A stretch of 64,000 bases of DNA, from the NCBI RefSeq assembly GCF_000785555.1, contig NZ_CP009129.1, forward strand, positions 2,666,001-2,730,000, read 5' to 3'. This document shows, one piece after another, positions 8,350 through 17,443 of this stretch; positions within the stretch are counted from its first letter, which is position 1, and each line of letters starts with the position of its first letter. The stretch comes from Planococcus sp. PAMC 21323 (GTDB lineage Bacteria > Bacillota > Bacilli > Bacillales_A > Planococcaceae). Made by a program: the position numbers and the translations under genes. The notes under the pieces are model-generated. The model saw only the letters and a program-made list of their open reading frames with translations, searched no databases and was not told the origin of the DNA.

Positions 8350-9363
8350 TTATGTTTTTTTCTCACGGCTTTTTAATTTCTCGAACAACGAACCAATCAT
8401 GTCGTAATCAATTTCGATATTGTTTTCATACGCATATTTCACGCCGTAACCAAGTGCTAATGTCATGGATGAGGCAACAGTTCCACCAATAATCGAGCCT
8501 GCCCCCGGAATAAATTTTAATGCCTGGCGATAAATGGTATGACCGATTGTTTTCGTAGCAGTCACAACAATCATGTCTTTCGCCGCTTTTTTAGTTAATG
8601 GCTTGTCGTAAAGGTTGGATAATTTAATGATTAAGCCTGCCTGTAAGGTGGTAAGTGGCAATACGTCAGAACCTGGGATTGGTGATGCGCCAATTACACC
8701 AGCTGAAACACCTGCGCCAATAATCCAACGATTCGCAGCAGAGGATTTTTCTTTTATGCTTTTGGCGAAGAGCAGGTCTTTACCCTTCTTTTCGAGCAAA
8801 AAAAGAATTTCCTTCTTTAAGTTATCCAAGTTTTCTTCTGTTTTTGATGAAATTGGAATAACTTTATATTTATTGGCAGTATGTCCTTTTATAAACTTGA
8901 TGATAGACGGAATATCTTCTGCGGCATCGATTTTATTTAAGACAATCAAAATATCTTTATTGTGTTTTTCAATTTCATTAAACTTTTCTTTTTCGCTTTC
9001 AGAAAACACTGTTCCTGCAGCGTTAAGGAAAAACAACACGACATCGGACTTTTGAACAAACTCCAACGTTTTTTTAGGATTCTCGTCATTTGGGTCATTT
9101 AATCCGGGAGTATCCATAAACTTAATGTTTTCCAACCCTCGAATATTATAAGGATCTACGCTGATCGTTTCTCCTGGCATTGGATTTGTACTGGCAATAT
9201 CTTCTCCAATGATTTTATTGATGGTAGAAGATTTCCCGGCATTTACTTCACCAATTAAAGAAATCAAAAGTTCCTGTTCAAGGGAATCGTTCACTTTTTT
9301 CATTTCTTTTTCAAACATCTTATCCATCGCTTGCATGACTTCTTTTTCAAATTCGTTCACCAT
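8350..9363 (-). CDS. Dynamin/Era-like GTPase with DUF697-type C-terminus
   Basis: A 337-residue protein with a P-loop GTPase domain: G1 GEVNAGKS (38-45), G3 DTPG (84-87) and G4 NKID (143-146). After about residue 205 there are hydrophobic Gly/Ala-rich stretches including SPIPGSDVLPLTTLQ, which resembles DUF697-type membrane-associated tails. Related proteins act at membranes, but the role here is unknown. It is monocistronic and convergent with nothing; it lies between the regulator promoter and the sulfatase gene. Confidence 0.8.
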   Translation of the reverse strand: MVNEFEKEVMQAMDKMFEKEMKKVNDSLEQELLISLIGEVNAGKSSTINKIIGEDIASTNPMPGETISVDPYNIRGLENIKFMDTPGLNDPNDENPKKTLEFVQKSDVVLFFLNAAGTVFSESEKEKFNEIEKHNKDILIVLNKIDAAEDIPSIIKFIKGHTANKYKVIPISSKTEENLDNLKKEILFLLEKKGKDLLFAKSIKEKSSAANRWIIGAGVSAGVIGASPIPGSDVLPLTTLQAGLIIKLSNLYDKPLTKKAAKDMIVVTATKTIGHTIYRQALKFIPGAGSIIGGTVASSMTLALGYGVKYAYENNIEIDYDMIGSLFEKLKSREKKT

Positions 9364-9434
9364 GACTGATATGCCCCCTCATCCATACTTACTTATTATT
9401 CACTTTAACAGCTTTTCTTGAATTATGGGAATTC

Positions 9435-11252
9435 TTACTCTGTATAAACTTTCAATAACGTATCTGCATAGTTCATTAAGGTTTCTGTATCTTTCATGTG
9501 TTTTTTAGCTTCACTATTTTTACTGCGTATTTCCATCGTTTCTAAATCGTATAAAACATCCGATAATTTAGCTCCCGATGCTTTATAAAATTGTTCGGAT
9601 TGAATATATGAGCCACCTGGTAAATAATAGCGCATACCTAACAGATTCTTTTTATACTGAAATAGGTTATGCCCCATCATTGGATGATCATAATCGACTC
9701 CGAGCAAAGCTAGCACCGTCGGCATAATATCTATTTGACCACCAAGACGCGTCATTTCTATTTCGTCAAAAAGATTGCCTCCTGTAAATAGCAAAGGAAT
9801 GGTGAACTGATCTTTTAATGAATACTCATGTCCTAAAAAACCACTTAATAATTGACGATCTTCTTCTGTTACTAGGCTCCCATGCATTCCGGAATGATCT
9901 CCTAAAATAACGATCAACGATTCATCATAAATCCCTTGGTCTTTTAATTCTTGGATGAACGAGCCTATTTGCTCGTCTACATAACGAATAGATTGCAAAT
10001 AATTGCCGATATACATTTCTTCATATTCAGATGGAAGATCTAAATATTGCATAGTGTCTGGCATTTCGAATGGTGTATGGCTAGTGACTGTGACAATATT
10101 GGCGTAAATCTGCTCATACGTCTCGAGCTGTCGTGGCAATTCACCTACTACAAAATCGAATAGCACTTCATCTGCAGGTCCAAAGCCAACTTCTTTAATG
10201 CTCGGAATGTCTTCACTCGAAAATACCTCCTCGTAGCCAATAACAGGATAAAGCACGTCACGGTTCCAAAATGTTACGTCATCGGCATGATATGTAGCTG
10301 ATCCGTAAGCATTTTCTTTTAAGGCTCTAGCTAATGATGGCGCCTCTTTTCCTGAAAGACTATTTGATGTTGGAATCATGCCTTGTGGGTAAAGTCCGGT
10401 ATTTACTATCCACTCCGCATCAGAAGTCGTCCCAGCCCCTATTTGCTGAAATACATTCGAGAAATAAGCACTTTCACTTAGCAATTGATTGAGATTTGGG
10501 GTGATTTCTTGGTTATTTACGGTTTTTCCTATGACGAAATTTTGCAGCGATTCGACTTGTATAACGAACAAATGACGTCCTTCAGCAACTCCAAAACTAT
10601 CATGATCACGAACTTCTACAAATGTATTGCCTTTCAGTTCTTCTAATTCTCTTTCCGTTAATTTACTCGAAGAAGCATGAGCGCTATCTGTTGACCGCTT
10701 ATACACTTGAGCTACTTGCGACTGCAAATACCCATGCTCTTTCGCAAAATACGAAACATCAATAATTGACTGCTGAAGAGCATAGACTGTTGTGATTGCA
10801 CAAATCGTCACGATTCCAACAGCTACGTACTTGATCGCAAAAAGCTTTGCTGGTTTTTTCCAGCGCCGTACTAAAAACAATAGCAGCACAGCATCGAGGA
10901 AAAATAAAAAATCCCAAGGATTCGACAGCATGGTAATAGTACCACCAACCGAACTAGACTGCGTCAATTGTTGCAAATCGTAATAAGACGGAATCGTCGA
11001 GTAATAGCGCATATATAACGTGATTGTGAAAAAGATAACAGAAACCAAAAAATTAAATAGCCAGACTGCGCGCCATATTTTCTTACGAGCGATTACTAAA
11101 ACAATTGTCAGCAGTAATGCCCACATCGGAAATTCGATTAGGAGAATGTTCCATACTGATTTTTCATTAAAAATAAGCACACGAAAAGCACTTACTTTTA
11201 TTAATAATAAGAGATAAATAAAGACATATGGCATAAAATCTGCTTTTTTCAT
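9435..11252 (-). CDS. LTA-synthase-family sulfatase-fold membrane enzyme
   Basis: 605 residues. Five predicted transmembrane helices (about 8-25, 35-55, 62-80, 112-128, 140-160) are followed by an extracellular alkaline-phosphatase/sulfatase domain. Metal and catalytic residues are Glu234 (VIQVES), the nucleophile Thr276 in AGTTSDAE and GDHSGMHG. This is the plan of LtaS/YfnI/YqgS/YvgJ, which polymerise or prime glycerol-phosphate on lipoteichoic acid. Which paralogue role it has cannot be told. ATG 11252 is chosen because AGAGGTG precedes it; an upstream ATG at 11300 lacks a site. Confidence 0.88.
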   Translation of the reverse strand: MKKADFMPYVFIYLLLLIKVSAFRVLIFNEKSVWNILLIEFPMWALLLTIVLVIARKKIWRAVWLFNFLVSVIFFTITLYMRYYSTIPSYYDLQQLTQSSSVGGTITMLSNPWDFLFFLDAVLLLFLVRRWKKPAKLFAIKYVAVGIVTICAITTVYALQQSIIDVSYFAKEHGYLQSQVAQVYKRSTDSAHASSSKLTERELEELKGNTFVEVRDHDSFGVAEGRHLFVIQVESLQNFVIGKTVNNQEITPNLNQLLSESAYFSNVFQQIGAGTTSDAEWIVNTGLYPQGMIPTSNSLSGKEAPSLARALKENAYGSATYHADDVTFWNRDVLYPVIGYEEVFSSEDIPSIKEVGFGPADEVLFDFVVGELPRQLETYEQIYANIVTVTSHTPFEMPDTMQYLDLPSEYEEMYIGNYLQSIRYVDEQIGSFIQELKDQGIYDESLIVILGDHSGMHGSLVTEEDRQLLSGFLGHEYSLKDQFTIPLLFTGGNLFDEIEMTRLGGQIDIMPTVLALLGVDYDHPMMGHNLFQYKKNLLGMRYYLPGGSYIQSEQFYKASGAKLSDVLYDLETMEIRSKNSEAKKHMKDTETLMNYADTLLKVYTE

Positions 11253-11423
11253 TCGGAGCACCTCTTTTCTACAGACGAAAAATATATTTGAATGTTGCAT
11301 ATATTCAATTTAAAAGGGAATAAAGAAAGGTATAGTGTTATTCAACCTGTCAGCAGGTCATAAATAAAGCAGTCAAAGTATTGGTTTTGTCATTGAACCT
11401 GACTAACTAAAGGGAGCGATTCG

Positions 11424-12047
11424 ATGCAAGCAATAAAAGCACTTTTTATCAACACTTCATTAAAAAGTTCAAAAGAACCTTCCCACACGGACGAGTTTAT
11501 AAAAGACGTTCAAGTTCACTATAATCAATTAGGTGTAGAATCTGAAGTTGTTCGTTTAGCCGATCACGCGATTGCCCATGGTGTTCAACCAGACATGGGT
11601 GAAGGTGATGAGTGGCCTCAAGTTTTTGAAAAAGTAATGGCCGCAGACATTGTGATTATCGGTACTCCTTTGTGGCTTGGTGAAAAAAGTTCGTTAGCAA
11701 CGCAAACAATCGAACGTCTTTACGCGAGCAGTAGCGTGACGAACGATAAAGGACAGTCTATTTTCTACAACAAAGTTGGCGGTGTGGCAATCACCGGAAA
11801 TGAAGATGGTGCCAAACATGCAGCAGCTTCTGTTCTTTATGCACTTTCTCATATTGGATTTGTTGTACCACCAAATGTTGATGCTTATTGGGTCGGTGAA
11901 GCAGGACCTGGTCCATCATATATGGATACGAAAAAAGATAATGAGTTTACAAAAAAAGCGATCAGACGACTTGCTTATAACACGTATCATTTTGCAGGTA
12001 TACTTAAAAATAACCCAATTCCAAGTGAAGGAAATACACTTGAATAA
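11424..12047 (+). CDS. NAD(P)H-dependent FMN reductase-like flavodoxin-fold protein
   Basis: 207 residues of the flavodoxin-like NADPH-dependent FMN reductase family. The N-terminal LFINTSLKSS phosphate loop, VIIGTPLWLGEKSS and GGVAITGNEDGAKH are typical. It has an AGGGAG site and ends at a terminator. The substrate is unknown. The protein is slightly longer than the usual 180-190 residues. Confidence 0.82.
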   Translation: MQAIKALFINTSLKSSKEPSHTDEFIKDVQVHYNQLGVESEVVRLADHAIAHGVQPDMGEGDEWPQVFEKVMAADIVIIGTPLWLGEKSSLATQTIERLYASSSVTNDKGQSIFYNKVGGVAITGNEDGAKHAAASVLYALSHIGFVVPPNVDAYWVGEAGPGPSYMDTKKDNEFTKKAIRRLAYNTYHFAGILKNNPIPSEGNTLE

Positions 12048-12062
12048 TTTCGATTAAACAAA

Positions 12063-12090
12063 CTGACAGCCAAATTGCTGTCAGTTTTTC
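12063..12090 (+). terminator. Rho-independent terminator
   Basis: ctgacagc / gctgtcag stem with a 6-nt loop and a T5 tract. Confidence 0.85.
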
Positions 12091-12097
12091 TATGTAA

Positions 12098-12628
12098 TTA
12101 TTTCCACAAACGGACTACAGAAGTATTCTCGTCACTTATTGTCACTTTAAAAACATCTGGATTGGTCAGTTTTTTCCATGCTAAAAAATCATATTGCGGA
12201 TCAAATTGTTTTAATAGTAACCCGAGCAAGTTTCCATGAGTCACCGCAGCGGTTCCGTCTTTCATATCATTAAATGCTGCCATTGCACGGGTTGTTGCTT
12301 CTTTACCCGATTCGCCTCCACTAAATTTCAATTCATCATCAGTAAAGGACGCTTTTAGTTTCTCCATCCAATCTGGTAAATCTTCAGAACTTAATATGCG
12401 TTCAGCTAAGCGGTCGTCTATTGTAATCGACAAATTCAATTGCTTAGCTATCGGCTCAATAGACTGAATGGCGCGCGTGAACGGACTCGAAACAATATAT
12501 TTGACTTGTCCTTGCTGCATAAATTCAGCCAAATCCTCTGCCTGTTTATTTCCTATCCCTGTTAACTGTGCATCTGGTGCCTGACCAGTCGCTTGGCAAT
12601 GTCTAATTAGATAAATGGTTTTGTTCAT
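12098..12628 (-). CDS. Histidine phosphatase family protein
   Basis: 176 residues with the phosphoglycerate-mutase-like motif LIRHCQATG. His in RHC is the phospho-acceptor, and VTHGN near residue 135 carries the second His. Family members are phosphatases or mutases with varied substrates; none can be named here. The start at 12628 follows AGGTGGAG; the in-frame ATG at 12646 has no site. Confidence 0.82.
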   Translation of the reverse strand: MNKTIYLIRHCQATGQAPDAQLTGIGNKQAEDLAEFMQQGQVKYIVSSPFTRAIQSIEPIAKQLNLSITIDDRLAERILSSEDLPDWMEKLKASFTDDELKFSGGESGKEATTRAMAAFNDMKDGTAAVTHGNLLGLLLKQFDPQYDFLAWKKLTNPDVFKVTISDENTSVVRLWK

Positions 12629-12727
12629 AATTCTCCACCTATTCATTAATACTTTACAACTATTTTATCCTAAGCTACGCCTGTTATATCACACATTCCC
12701 CAAATCACATTTTCTAACCTCAAAAAA

Positions 12728-12752
12728 ACTCCCGAGCATAAGCTCAGGAGTA
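12728..12752 (-). terminator. Terminator of the riboflavin operon
   Basis: actcccgagc / gctcaggagt with one mismatch and a 4-nt loop. A T6 run follows on the minus strand, directly after ribH. Confidence 0.75.
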
Positions 12753-12757
12753 ATCAT

Positions 12758-13222
12758 TTATAATTTTTTCATCAAGTTCGCCATTTCAATAGCGCCTGCT
12801 GCTGATTCCCAGCCTTTGTTGCCTGCTTTTGTTCCTGCACGTTCAATTGCTTGTTCAATTGAATCTGTAGTCAATACACCAAAGATCACTGGGATATCTG
12901 CATGGTCACTTGCTCTTGATACGCCTTTAGCAACTTCGCTACAAACATAATCAAAATGAGGAGTTGCGCCTCTGATAACTGTTCCTAAAGTAACGATGGC
13001 ATCATAATCCCCACTCACTGCCATCTTTTTCGCGACAAGCGGAATTTCGAAAGCTCCAGGTACCCAAGCAATCGATACATCATCTTCTGCAACACCGTGG
13101 CGTTTTAAAGCGTCTTCTGCACCACTTAATAATTTACTTGTAATAAATTCATTAAAACGTCCAACAACTATACCAATTCGTAATCCTTCACCGTTTAAAT
13201 ATCCTTCAAAATGTACAGTCAT
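12758..13222 (-). CDS. ribH: 6,7-dimethyl-8-ribityllumazine synthase
   Basis: 154 residues of lumazine synthase, which joins 5-amino-6-ribitylaminouracil with 3,4-dihydroxybutanone 4-phosphate. Typical motifs are [35 protein letters not shown] and [12 protein letters not shown]. The start at ATG 13222 is 9 nt after GAGGAG; ATG 13231 overlaps that site. It is the last gene of the operon. Confidence 0.95.
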   Translation of the reverse strand: MTVHFEGYLNGEGLRIGIVVGRFNEFITSKLLSGAEDALKRHGVAEDDVSIAWVPGAFEIPLVAKKMAVSGDYDAIVTLGTVIRGATPHFDYVCSEVAKGVSRASDHADIPVIFGVLTTDSIEQAIERAGTKAGNKGWESAAGAIEMANLMKKL

Positions 13223-13244
13223 GCAATCCATCTCCTCTAGTAGA

Positions 13245-13865
13245 TTAATAAGTAGTCAAGTTTTGCTGTTCTTGTTGGTACGTTACTAAATCTTTAATCG
13301 TCAATATACCTAAACCAAGTCGTTCCGCCACATGCAACAAATCGTTTACTCGCGCCATCGTTCCATCAGCATTCATAATTTCACAGATAACTCCTGCTGG
13401 AGGCGAACCTGCAAGCTTTGCTAAATCTACTGCTGCTTCAGTGTGTCCCGTCCGTTCTAAAACGCCTCCATCTTTTGCGATCAAAGGAAAGATATGACCC
13501 GGACGTTTAAAATCAGTTGCTTGAGCATCCGATTTCACTAAGCTAGTAATCGTGTGAGAACGTTCAAACGCACTAATTCCTGTGGTTGTGTCTTTATGAT
13601 CTACACTGATTGTAAAAGCAGTTCCATATTCATCTGTATTGTGGTCCGTCATAAGACCAATCTGTAAGTTTTGAGCGATTGATTTTGCAATTGGTACGCA
13701 GATTAATCCTCTTCCTTCAGTCGCCATCAAATTGACGATTTCAGGGGAAGCGAATTCTGCCAATGCAACAAAATCACCTTCATTTTCTCGGTCTTCATCA
13801 TCAATTACGATGATGGCTTTACCATTCTTTAAATCTTCGATAGCTTTTTCTACCGTATAAAACAT
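13245..13865 (-). CDS. ribB: 3,4-dihydroxy-2-butanone 4-phosphate synthase, stand-alone
   Basis: 206 residues covering only the RibB domain: [11 protein letters not shown] with the metal-binding acidic residues, [33 protein letters not shown] and GHTEAAVDL. In Bacillus this domain is fused to GTP cyclohydrolase II as a protein of about 398 residues. Here a stop codon follows shortly after [13 protein letters not shown], exactly where the second domain would begin, and ribH follows after 22 nt, so no remnant of GTP cyclohydrolase II is left. The protein is complete as a RibB. Confidence 0.92.
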   Translation of the reverse strand: MFYTVEKAIEDLKNGKAIIVIDDEDRENEGDFVALAEFASPEIVNLMATEGRGLICVPIAKSIAQNLQIGLMTDHNTDEYGTAFTISVDHKDTTTGISAFERSHTITSLVKSDAQATDFKRPGHIFPLIAKDGGVLERTGHTEAAVDLAKLAGSPPAGVICEIMNADGTMARVNDLLHVAERLGLGILTIKDLVTYQQEQQNLTTY

Positions 13866-13882
13866 TTGTTTTGCGCCTCCTT

Positions 13883-14512
13883 TTAAAATCCGTTTTCTGC
13901 TAACCAGCTTCTACTGATTTTCGGTTCTGCTGTTTGAATTCGCTCAGTATACTTTGCTAGTAGATCACATTCGATATTGACCTTTTCACCAATCCCTTTT
14001 TCTCCTAATAGCGAATCTTCTTGCGTTGTCGGTATAAGAGAAATTGTCACGGTATTATGACCAAGTGCAAAAATTGTCAAAGAAGTACCGTCTACTGCGA
14101 TTGATCCTTTTAGCATCATATACTTCATCAGCTGAGGCTCAAGCTCTATTGTTTTCGTGATTGCATTCGCTTCTTTTTTCACAGAACGGATAACGCCGAC
14201 GCCATCAATATGACCACTAACAAAATGGCCACCGAAACGTCCGTTAGCTGGCATAGCGCGTTCTAAATTTACCCGAGAACCTGCTTTCAACCCAATCATC
14301 GTTGAAGATTTGACCGTTTCGGGAATCACGTCAACGGTAAAGGTACGAGAAGTGAATGTTGATACAGTTAAACAAACGCCGTTAATGGATATACTGTCTC
14401 CGCGCTTAACGTCTTCTAAAATTAGCGCACAGGAAATGGTTAACTCCATTGCTTGTGGCTTAGAGCGAACTGAGGCAACATGTCCAAGTTCTTCAACAAT
14501 ACCTGTAAACAT
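13883..14512 (-). CDS. ribE: Riboflavin synthase alpha subunit
   Basis: 209 residues with the two internal lumazine-binding repeats of riboflavin synthase. [10 protein letters not shown] is the usual start, and NGVCLTV and DGTSLTI are the matching repeat motifs. It converts two 6,7-dimethyl-8-ribityllumazine molecules to riboflavin. Its ATG directly follows the stop codon of the small ORF upstream, so translation is probably coupled. GGAGGAG lies 9 nt ahead. Confidence 0.95.
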   Translation of the reverse strand: MFTGIVEELGHVASVRSKPQAMELTISCALILEDVKRGDSISINGVCLTVSTFTSRTFTVDVIPETVKSSTMIGLKAGSRVNLERAMPANGRFGGHFVSGHIDGVGVIRSVKKEANAITKTIELEPQLMKYMMLKGSIAVDGTSLTIFALGHNTVTISLIPTTQEDSLLGEKGIGEKVNIECDLLAKYTERIQTAEPKISRSWLAENGF

Positions 14513-14794
14513 TTAGGCACACTCCTCCATTCTGTTCGCTAAAGCGTATTCAATTTTTGTCTTACGAGTTTTCGGGTGCTTTCCACCATGGGGCGTATAG
14601 GTGGTGAGGAAAGATTTTTGCAGAAGAGTTTGAATCCATAACTTAATGTGCCCTGCTTCTTTATCAAGATAGCCAGTTGAATGGCTATTTTTCGTACCTT
14701 GAAAAAGCTCGTTTTCCACAGAGGAAATGAGCAGGTTTAAAGACCGTTGACTAGTATTTCCAGAGACTACTCCCTGATAAAGGTGTTTGGTCAT
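14513..14794 (-). CDS. Small protein of unknown function in the riboflavin operon
   Basis: 93 residues beginning MTKHLYQGVV, preceded by a strong AAAGGAGGA site, directly downstream of the FMN riboswitch. Its TAA abuts the ribE ATG, and its last codons carry the ribE ribosome site. In Bacillus the gene in this place is ribD (about 360 residues). I see no deaminase zinc motif and no reductase motif, so it is not a visible RibD remnant. It is basic and Ser/Lys rich, with no signal peptide. It may be a leader ORF that couples translation, or an unknown protein. Confidence 0.5.
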   Translation of the reverse strand: MTKHLYQGVVSGNTSQRSLNLLISSVENELFQGTKNSHSTGYLDKEAGHIKLWIQTLLQKSFLTTYTPHGGKHPKTRKTKIEYALANRMEECA

Positions 14795-14858
14795 ACAAAT
14801 TCCTCCTTTCAATTTCAACACATTGAAAAGAAGAGGCACATAACGAAGCCGATCTCTA

Positions 14859-15020
14859 CATTCTTCTCCCATCCAGACTTTAACTGTCGGTGCCGGAGTT
14901 TCACCAGCTCCACCGCTTGAACGCTCCAAACATAGTGGCCTATGCTTGCCATCGTCCAACCGGGTCACGGACTTGCAGTTTCCTGCTCACCGCCGGTAAG
15001 GAATTTCACCTTGCCCCGAA
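14859..15020 (-). promoter_or_regulatory. FMN riboswitch (RFN element)
   Basis: On the minus strand the conserved blocks appear in order: GGGGCAAGGTGAAATTCC, TTACCGGCGGT, the AGTCCGTGACCCG block, GGTGAAACTCCGGCACCGAC, AGTTAAAGTCTGGATGGGAG and AAGAATG. Downstream, cctc...tttcaat can pair with attgaaaggagg and would mask the ribosome site of the next ORF, so control is probably at translation. It governs the whole rib operon. Confidence 0.95.
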
Positions 15021-15159
15021 GAATTAGATTCGTAGTTTCGTCTATTTAATAGTAGCATAGAAAGAAACTGAACCATATAAATCAAACTGATTATTTCCAA
15101 CAAATGCTTTTCTGCCGTAACGATTTCCATTAAATTTGAAAAGGAGGCTTGGATAGGAC

Positions 15160-15483
15160 ATGACTCACTATCAACGAGTAATAGGGATTGAAGTAGATGC
15201 GGAAACTCGTTGCATCCACTACCACTCCCCTATTGACCGGATTGCGATAAAGTTTTTTTGCTGCCAATCATATTTCCCTTGCTTTGAATGTCACCAAGCT
15301 ACAGGTTGTGGTGAGCATCAAGTATGGCCGAAAGAGCGGTTTTCGGAAAAGGCAGTGTTGTGTGGCACATGCGGGTCTGAATTATCCATCACGGAGTATT
15401 TGTCGTGTGCATCCACCTGCCCAAACTGCTCTTCGCTGTTTAATCCCGGCTGCAGCTTACACAAACACCTTTATTTTGAGTAA
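15160..15483 (+). CDS. CHY zinc-finger protein
   Basis: 107 residues that are almost entirely a CHY-type zinc finger. The ligands run CIHYHSPIDRIAIKF, CC, YFPCFECH, LCGTCG, LSCASTCPNC and FNPGCSLHKHLYFE, fitting three zinc ions. Bacterial stand-alone CHY proteins are found widely in Bacillales, but their role is not established. It faces the rib operon divergently across the riboswitch. Confidence 0.88.
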   Translation: MTHYQRVIGIEVDAETRCIHYHSPIDRIAIKFFCCQSYFPCFECHQATGCGEHQVWPKERFSEKAVLCGTCGSELSITEYLSCASTCPNCSSLFNPGCSLHKHLYFE

Positions 15484-15534
15484 AGTAGACATCCACCTGC
15501 GAAGATTTGCCAACTGAATTGATTACGCCAACTC

Positions 15535-15572
15535 AAAAAGCCAAGTGAGAGTTTCTTCTCACTTGGCTTTTT
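15535..15572. terminator. Bidirectional terminator
   Basis: aaaaagccaagtgaga / tctcacttggcttttt with a 6-nt loop between convergent genes. It overlaps the end of the GNAT gene. Confidence 0.9.
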
Positions 15573-16047
15573 GGGTGTGTAAGGACATGACAATGTGCTC
15601 GCCTTTAGAACGCATGATTCGCCTACCCGTATCTTCAAACCCCGCTTTATGGTATAAGCGCTGTGCAGGGATATTGCGAGCATTGACTCCTAATACTACC
15701 TGGTCAAACTCGGGAAACTCCATTTCTAAAAACTCGGGAAGCGCATAAATAGATCCTGTCGCGATTCCTCTTCCCTGATATTTAGGATTTACCGAAAATC
15801 CTCGGAGCAGTAATGCTTTTGGATTGTTCGAGTATTTTTTTCGATCATCTGATTCATCCAATTCGAAAAAACCCGCGTCTTCTCCCCGTGCTCGAATGAT
15901 AATAAAATGCTTTAGCGGATCTTTTGCATCTTTTTCAATAATTTCTGTAGGCAGCCTTGTAAACTCTAATTGATGTGTCGGCAAATCATAGCCGAGCAAT
16001 CGTTTCGAAGAATAACGATGCAATGTTACTTCTCTTTTTTTAATCAT
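15559..16047 (-). CDS. GNAT-family N-acetyltransferase
   Basis: 162 residues. The acetyl-CoA site is LRGFSVNPKYQGRGIATG (about 82-99), and the C-terminal half has NARNIPAQRLYHKAGFEDTG. The acceptor substrate is unknown. The last codons lie inside the bidirectional terminator. Confidence 0.85.
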   Translation of the reverse strand: MIKKREVTLHRYSSKRLLGYDLPTHQLEFTRLPTEIIEKDAKDPLKHFIIIRARGEDAGFFELDESDDRKKYSNNPKALLLRGFSVNPKYQGRGIATGSIYALPEFLEMEFPEFDQVVLGVNARNIPAQRLYHKAGFEDTGRRIMRSKGEHIVMSLHTQKAK

Positions 16048-16085
16048 TCGAGAAGCCCCCCCTAGTTTTTATTTGATAACTATCT

Positions 16086-16910
16086 CTATTCTTTTTTCAA
16101 TGTCACAACAACAACTTCGGGACGATTGAAAATTCGAATGGGAAAAGTACTATTCCCCAACCCACGACTAACGACCATTTGCGATTGATCTTCCTCAAAA
16201 ACTCCTTCTGTTACTTTTGGAAACCATCCTTGTCCAGATGCATACAACCCGCCAATACCCGGAATACGCACTTGCCCGCCGTGAGCATGTCCAGCGAAAA
16301 CAACATCAACTCCAAATTCGGCATAAGTAGATAAGTATTCAGGACGATGTACCAATAACAAAGTAAAGTCATCGGTCAAACGAGCAGATTCAAGAGAATC
16401 ATGCATAACCTCATCTTCGTGCTTTGTAGGTTCGCTCAATGGATCATCAATTCCCGCAATCTGAATCGTGTCCCCATCCTTTTCCCATTCCACTGATTCG
16501 TTTGCTAAAACAGTAACACCGCGTTCTTGCAAAGCAGCCGCAATTTCTTCTACTTGATTAGAAGCTATTTCATGATTTCCGGTGACATAGTATACTTTAT
16601 TCATTTTTACCAGTTCATCTATTATTACTAAGCTAGCTGACAAATCAAAGCGGTTACTATCGATAAAGTCTCCTGTCAAAAAAATAGCATCTGGTTTGAC
16701 AGACTGTATTTCCTCTATTAAATTAGATTGATTTTTTCCAAAAGTCGCATTGTGTAAATCAGATATTTGAACAATTTTAGCCCCGTCAAAAGCAGCTGGC
16801 ACCGCTTCAGATACTATCGTATATTCAGTGGTCTCTATCCACTTATTACTGCTCCAAACGCCACCCCATAAGACTAGTGCGAACAAAATAACGAGTATGA
16901 TTTTCTTCAT
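16086..16910 (-). CDS. Membrane-anchored metallophosphoesterase (YkuE/YaeI-like)
   Basis: 274 residues. One N-terminal transmembrane helix (about 3-20) is followed by a calcineurin-like domain with all metal motifs: ISDLH, LTGDFID, VTGNHE, and FAGHAHGGQ. Relatives include UDP-diacylglucosamine hydrolase-like and phosphodiesterase YkuE proteins linked to the cell envelope. The start has only a weak ribosome site. Confidence 0.85.
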   Translation of the reverse strand: MKKIILVILFALVLWGGVWSSNKWIETTEYTIVSEAVPAAFDGAKIVQISDLHNATFGKNQSNLIEEIQSVKPDAIFLTGDFIDSNRFDLSASLVIIDELVKMNKVYYVTGNHEIASNQVEEIAAALQERGVTVLANESVEWEKDGDTIQIAGIDDPLSEPTKHEDEVMHDSLESARLTDDFTLLLVHRPEYLSTYAEFGVDVVFAGHAHGGQVRIPGIGGLYASGQGWFPKVTEGVFEEDQSQMVVSRGLGNSTFPIRIFNRPEVVVVTLKKE

Positions 16911-16962
16911 ATGCGATTTGCCTCTATTCTATTTTAATTTTGTTGACCGCATCACATAAACA

Positions 16963-17367
16963 TTAGACATGAAGATCTGTTCTAGTCGGTGCGACAATTT
17001 CTAATTTTAAACGATCGGGTCCTTCAAAGAAAACTGCATAATATTCAGGACCTCCCGCATAAGGATGGAGTTCTTTATATAAAATTCTTGCTCCTAGTTG
17101 TTCTACTTTCAAAGTCATTTCGTCTACATGCTCACGTGATTTCGCGTGAAATGCTAAGTGATTTAATCCTGTTTCTTTACGGTGGTACGGAACCTGTAAA
17201 AACTTTTCTTCTGTTTGTACAAAAACAAGATAAGTAGCGCCTGCCTTGTAACTAACTCCCTCTTCCCATTCTTGAAACAACGAATAGCCTAGTGGTGGCA
17301 ATAGTTTACTGTAAAAAGATTTGGCTTCTCCCAAGTGTGAAACGTTAAGTTCAACATGATGCAGAAT
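16963..17367 (-). CDS. VOC/glyoxalase-family protein with a non-standard start
   Basis: The VOC fold needs the first strand LHHVELNV, which is open in frame upstream of the TTG at 17334. No ATG, GTG or TTG lies between the upstream stop and that strand. AAAGGAG sits 9 nt before an ATT codon at 17367, with CTG at 17364 next, so ATT or CTG is the likely start, giving about 134 residues. Other motifs are HLAFHAKSREHV and FFEGPDRLKLEIVAP, with metal His and Glu in place. The reaction is unknown. Confidence 0.7.
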   Translation of the reverse strand: MLHHVELNVSHLGEAKSFYSKLLPPLGYSLFQEWEEGVSYKAGATYLVFVQTEEKFLQVPYHRKETGLNHLAFHAKSREHVDEMTLKVEQLGARILYKELHPYAGGPEYYAVFFEGPDRLKLEIVAPTRTDLHV

Positions 17368-17443
17368 ATCTAACAGCTCCTTTATGTTATTTTAACAGCT
17401 CATTAGAAGTAAAGCGTAAACCAACTCATCATAAAGCTTCCAA

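Noticed and set aside
14513-14968. A longer version (151 residues) of the small ORF in front of ribE
   Set aside because: The first 58 codons run through the FMN riboswitch; the ATG at 14794 with AAAGGAGGA is the credible start.
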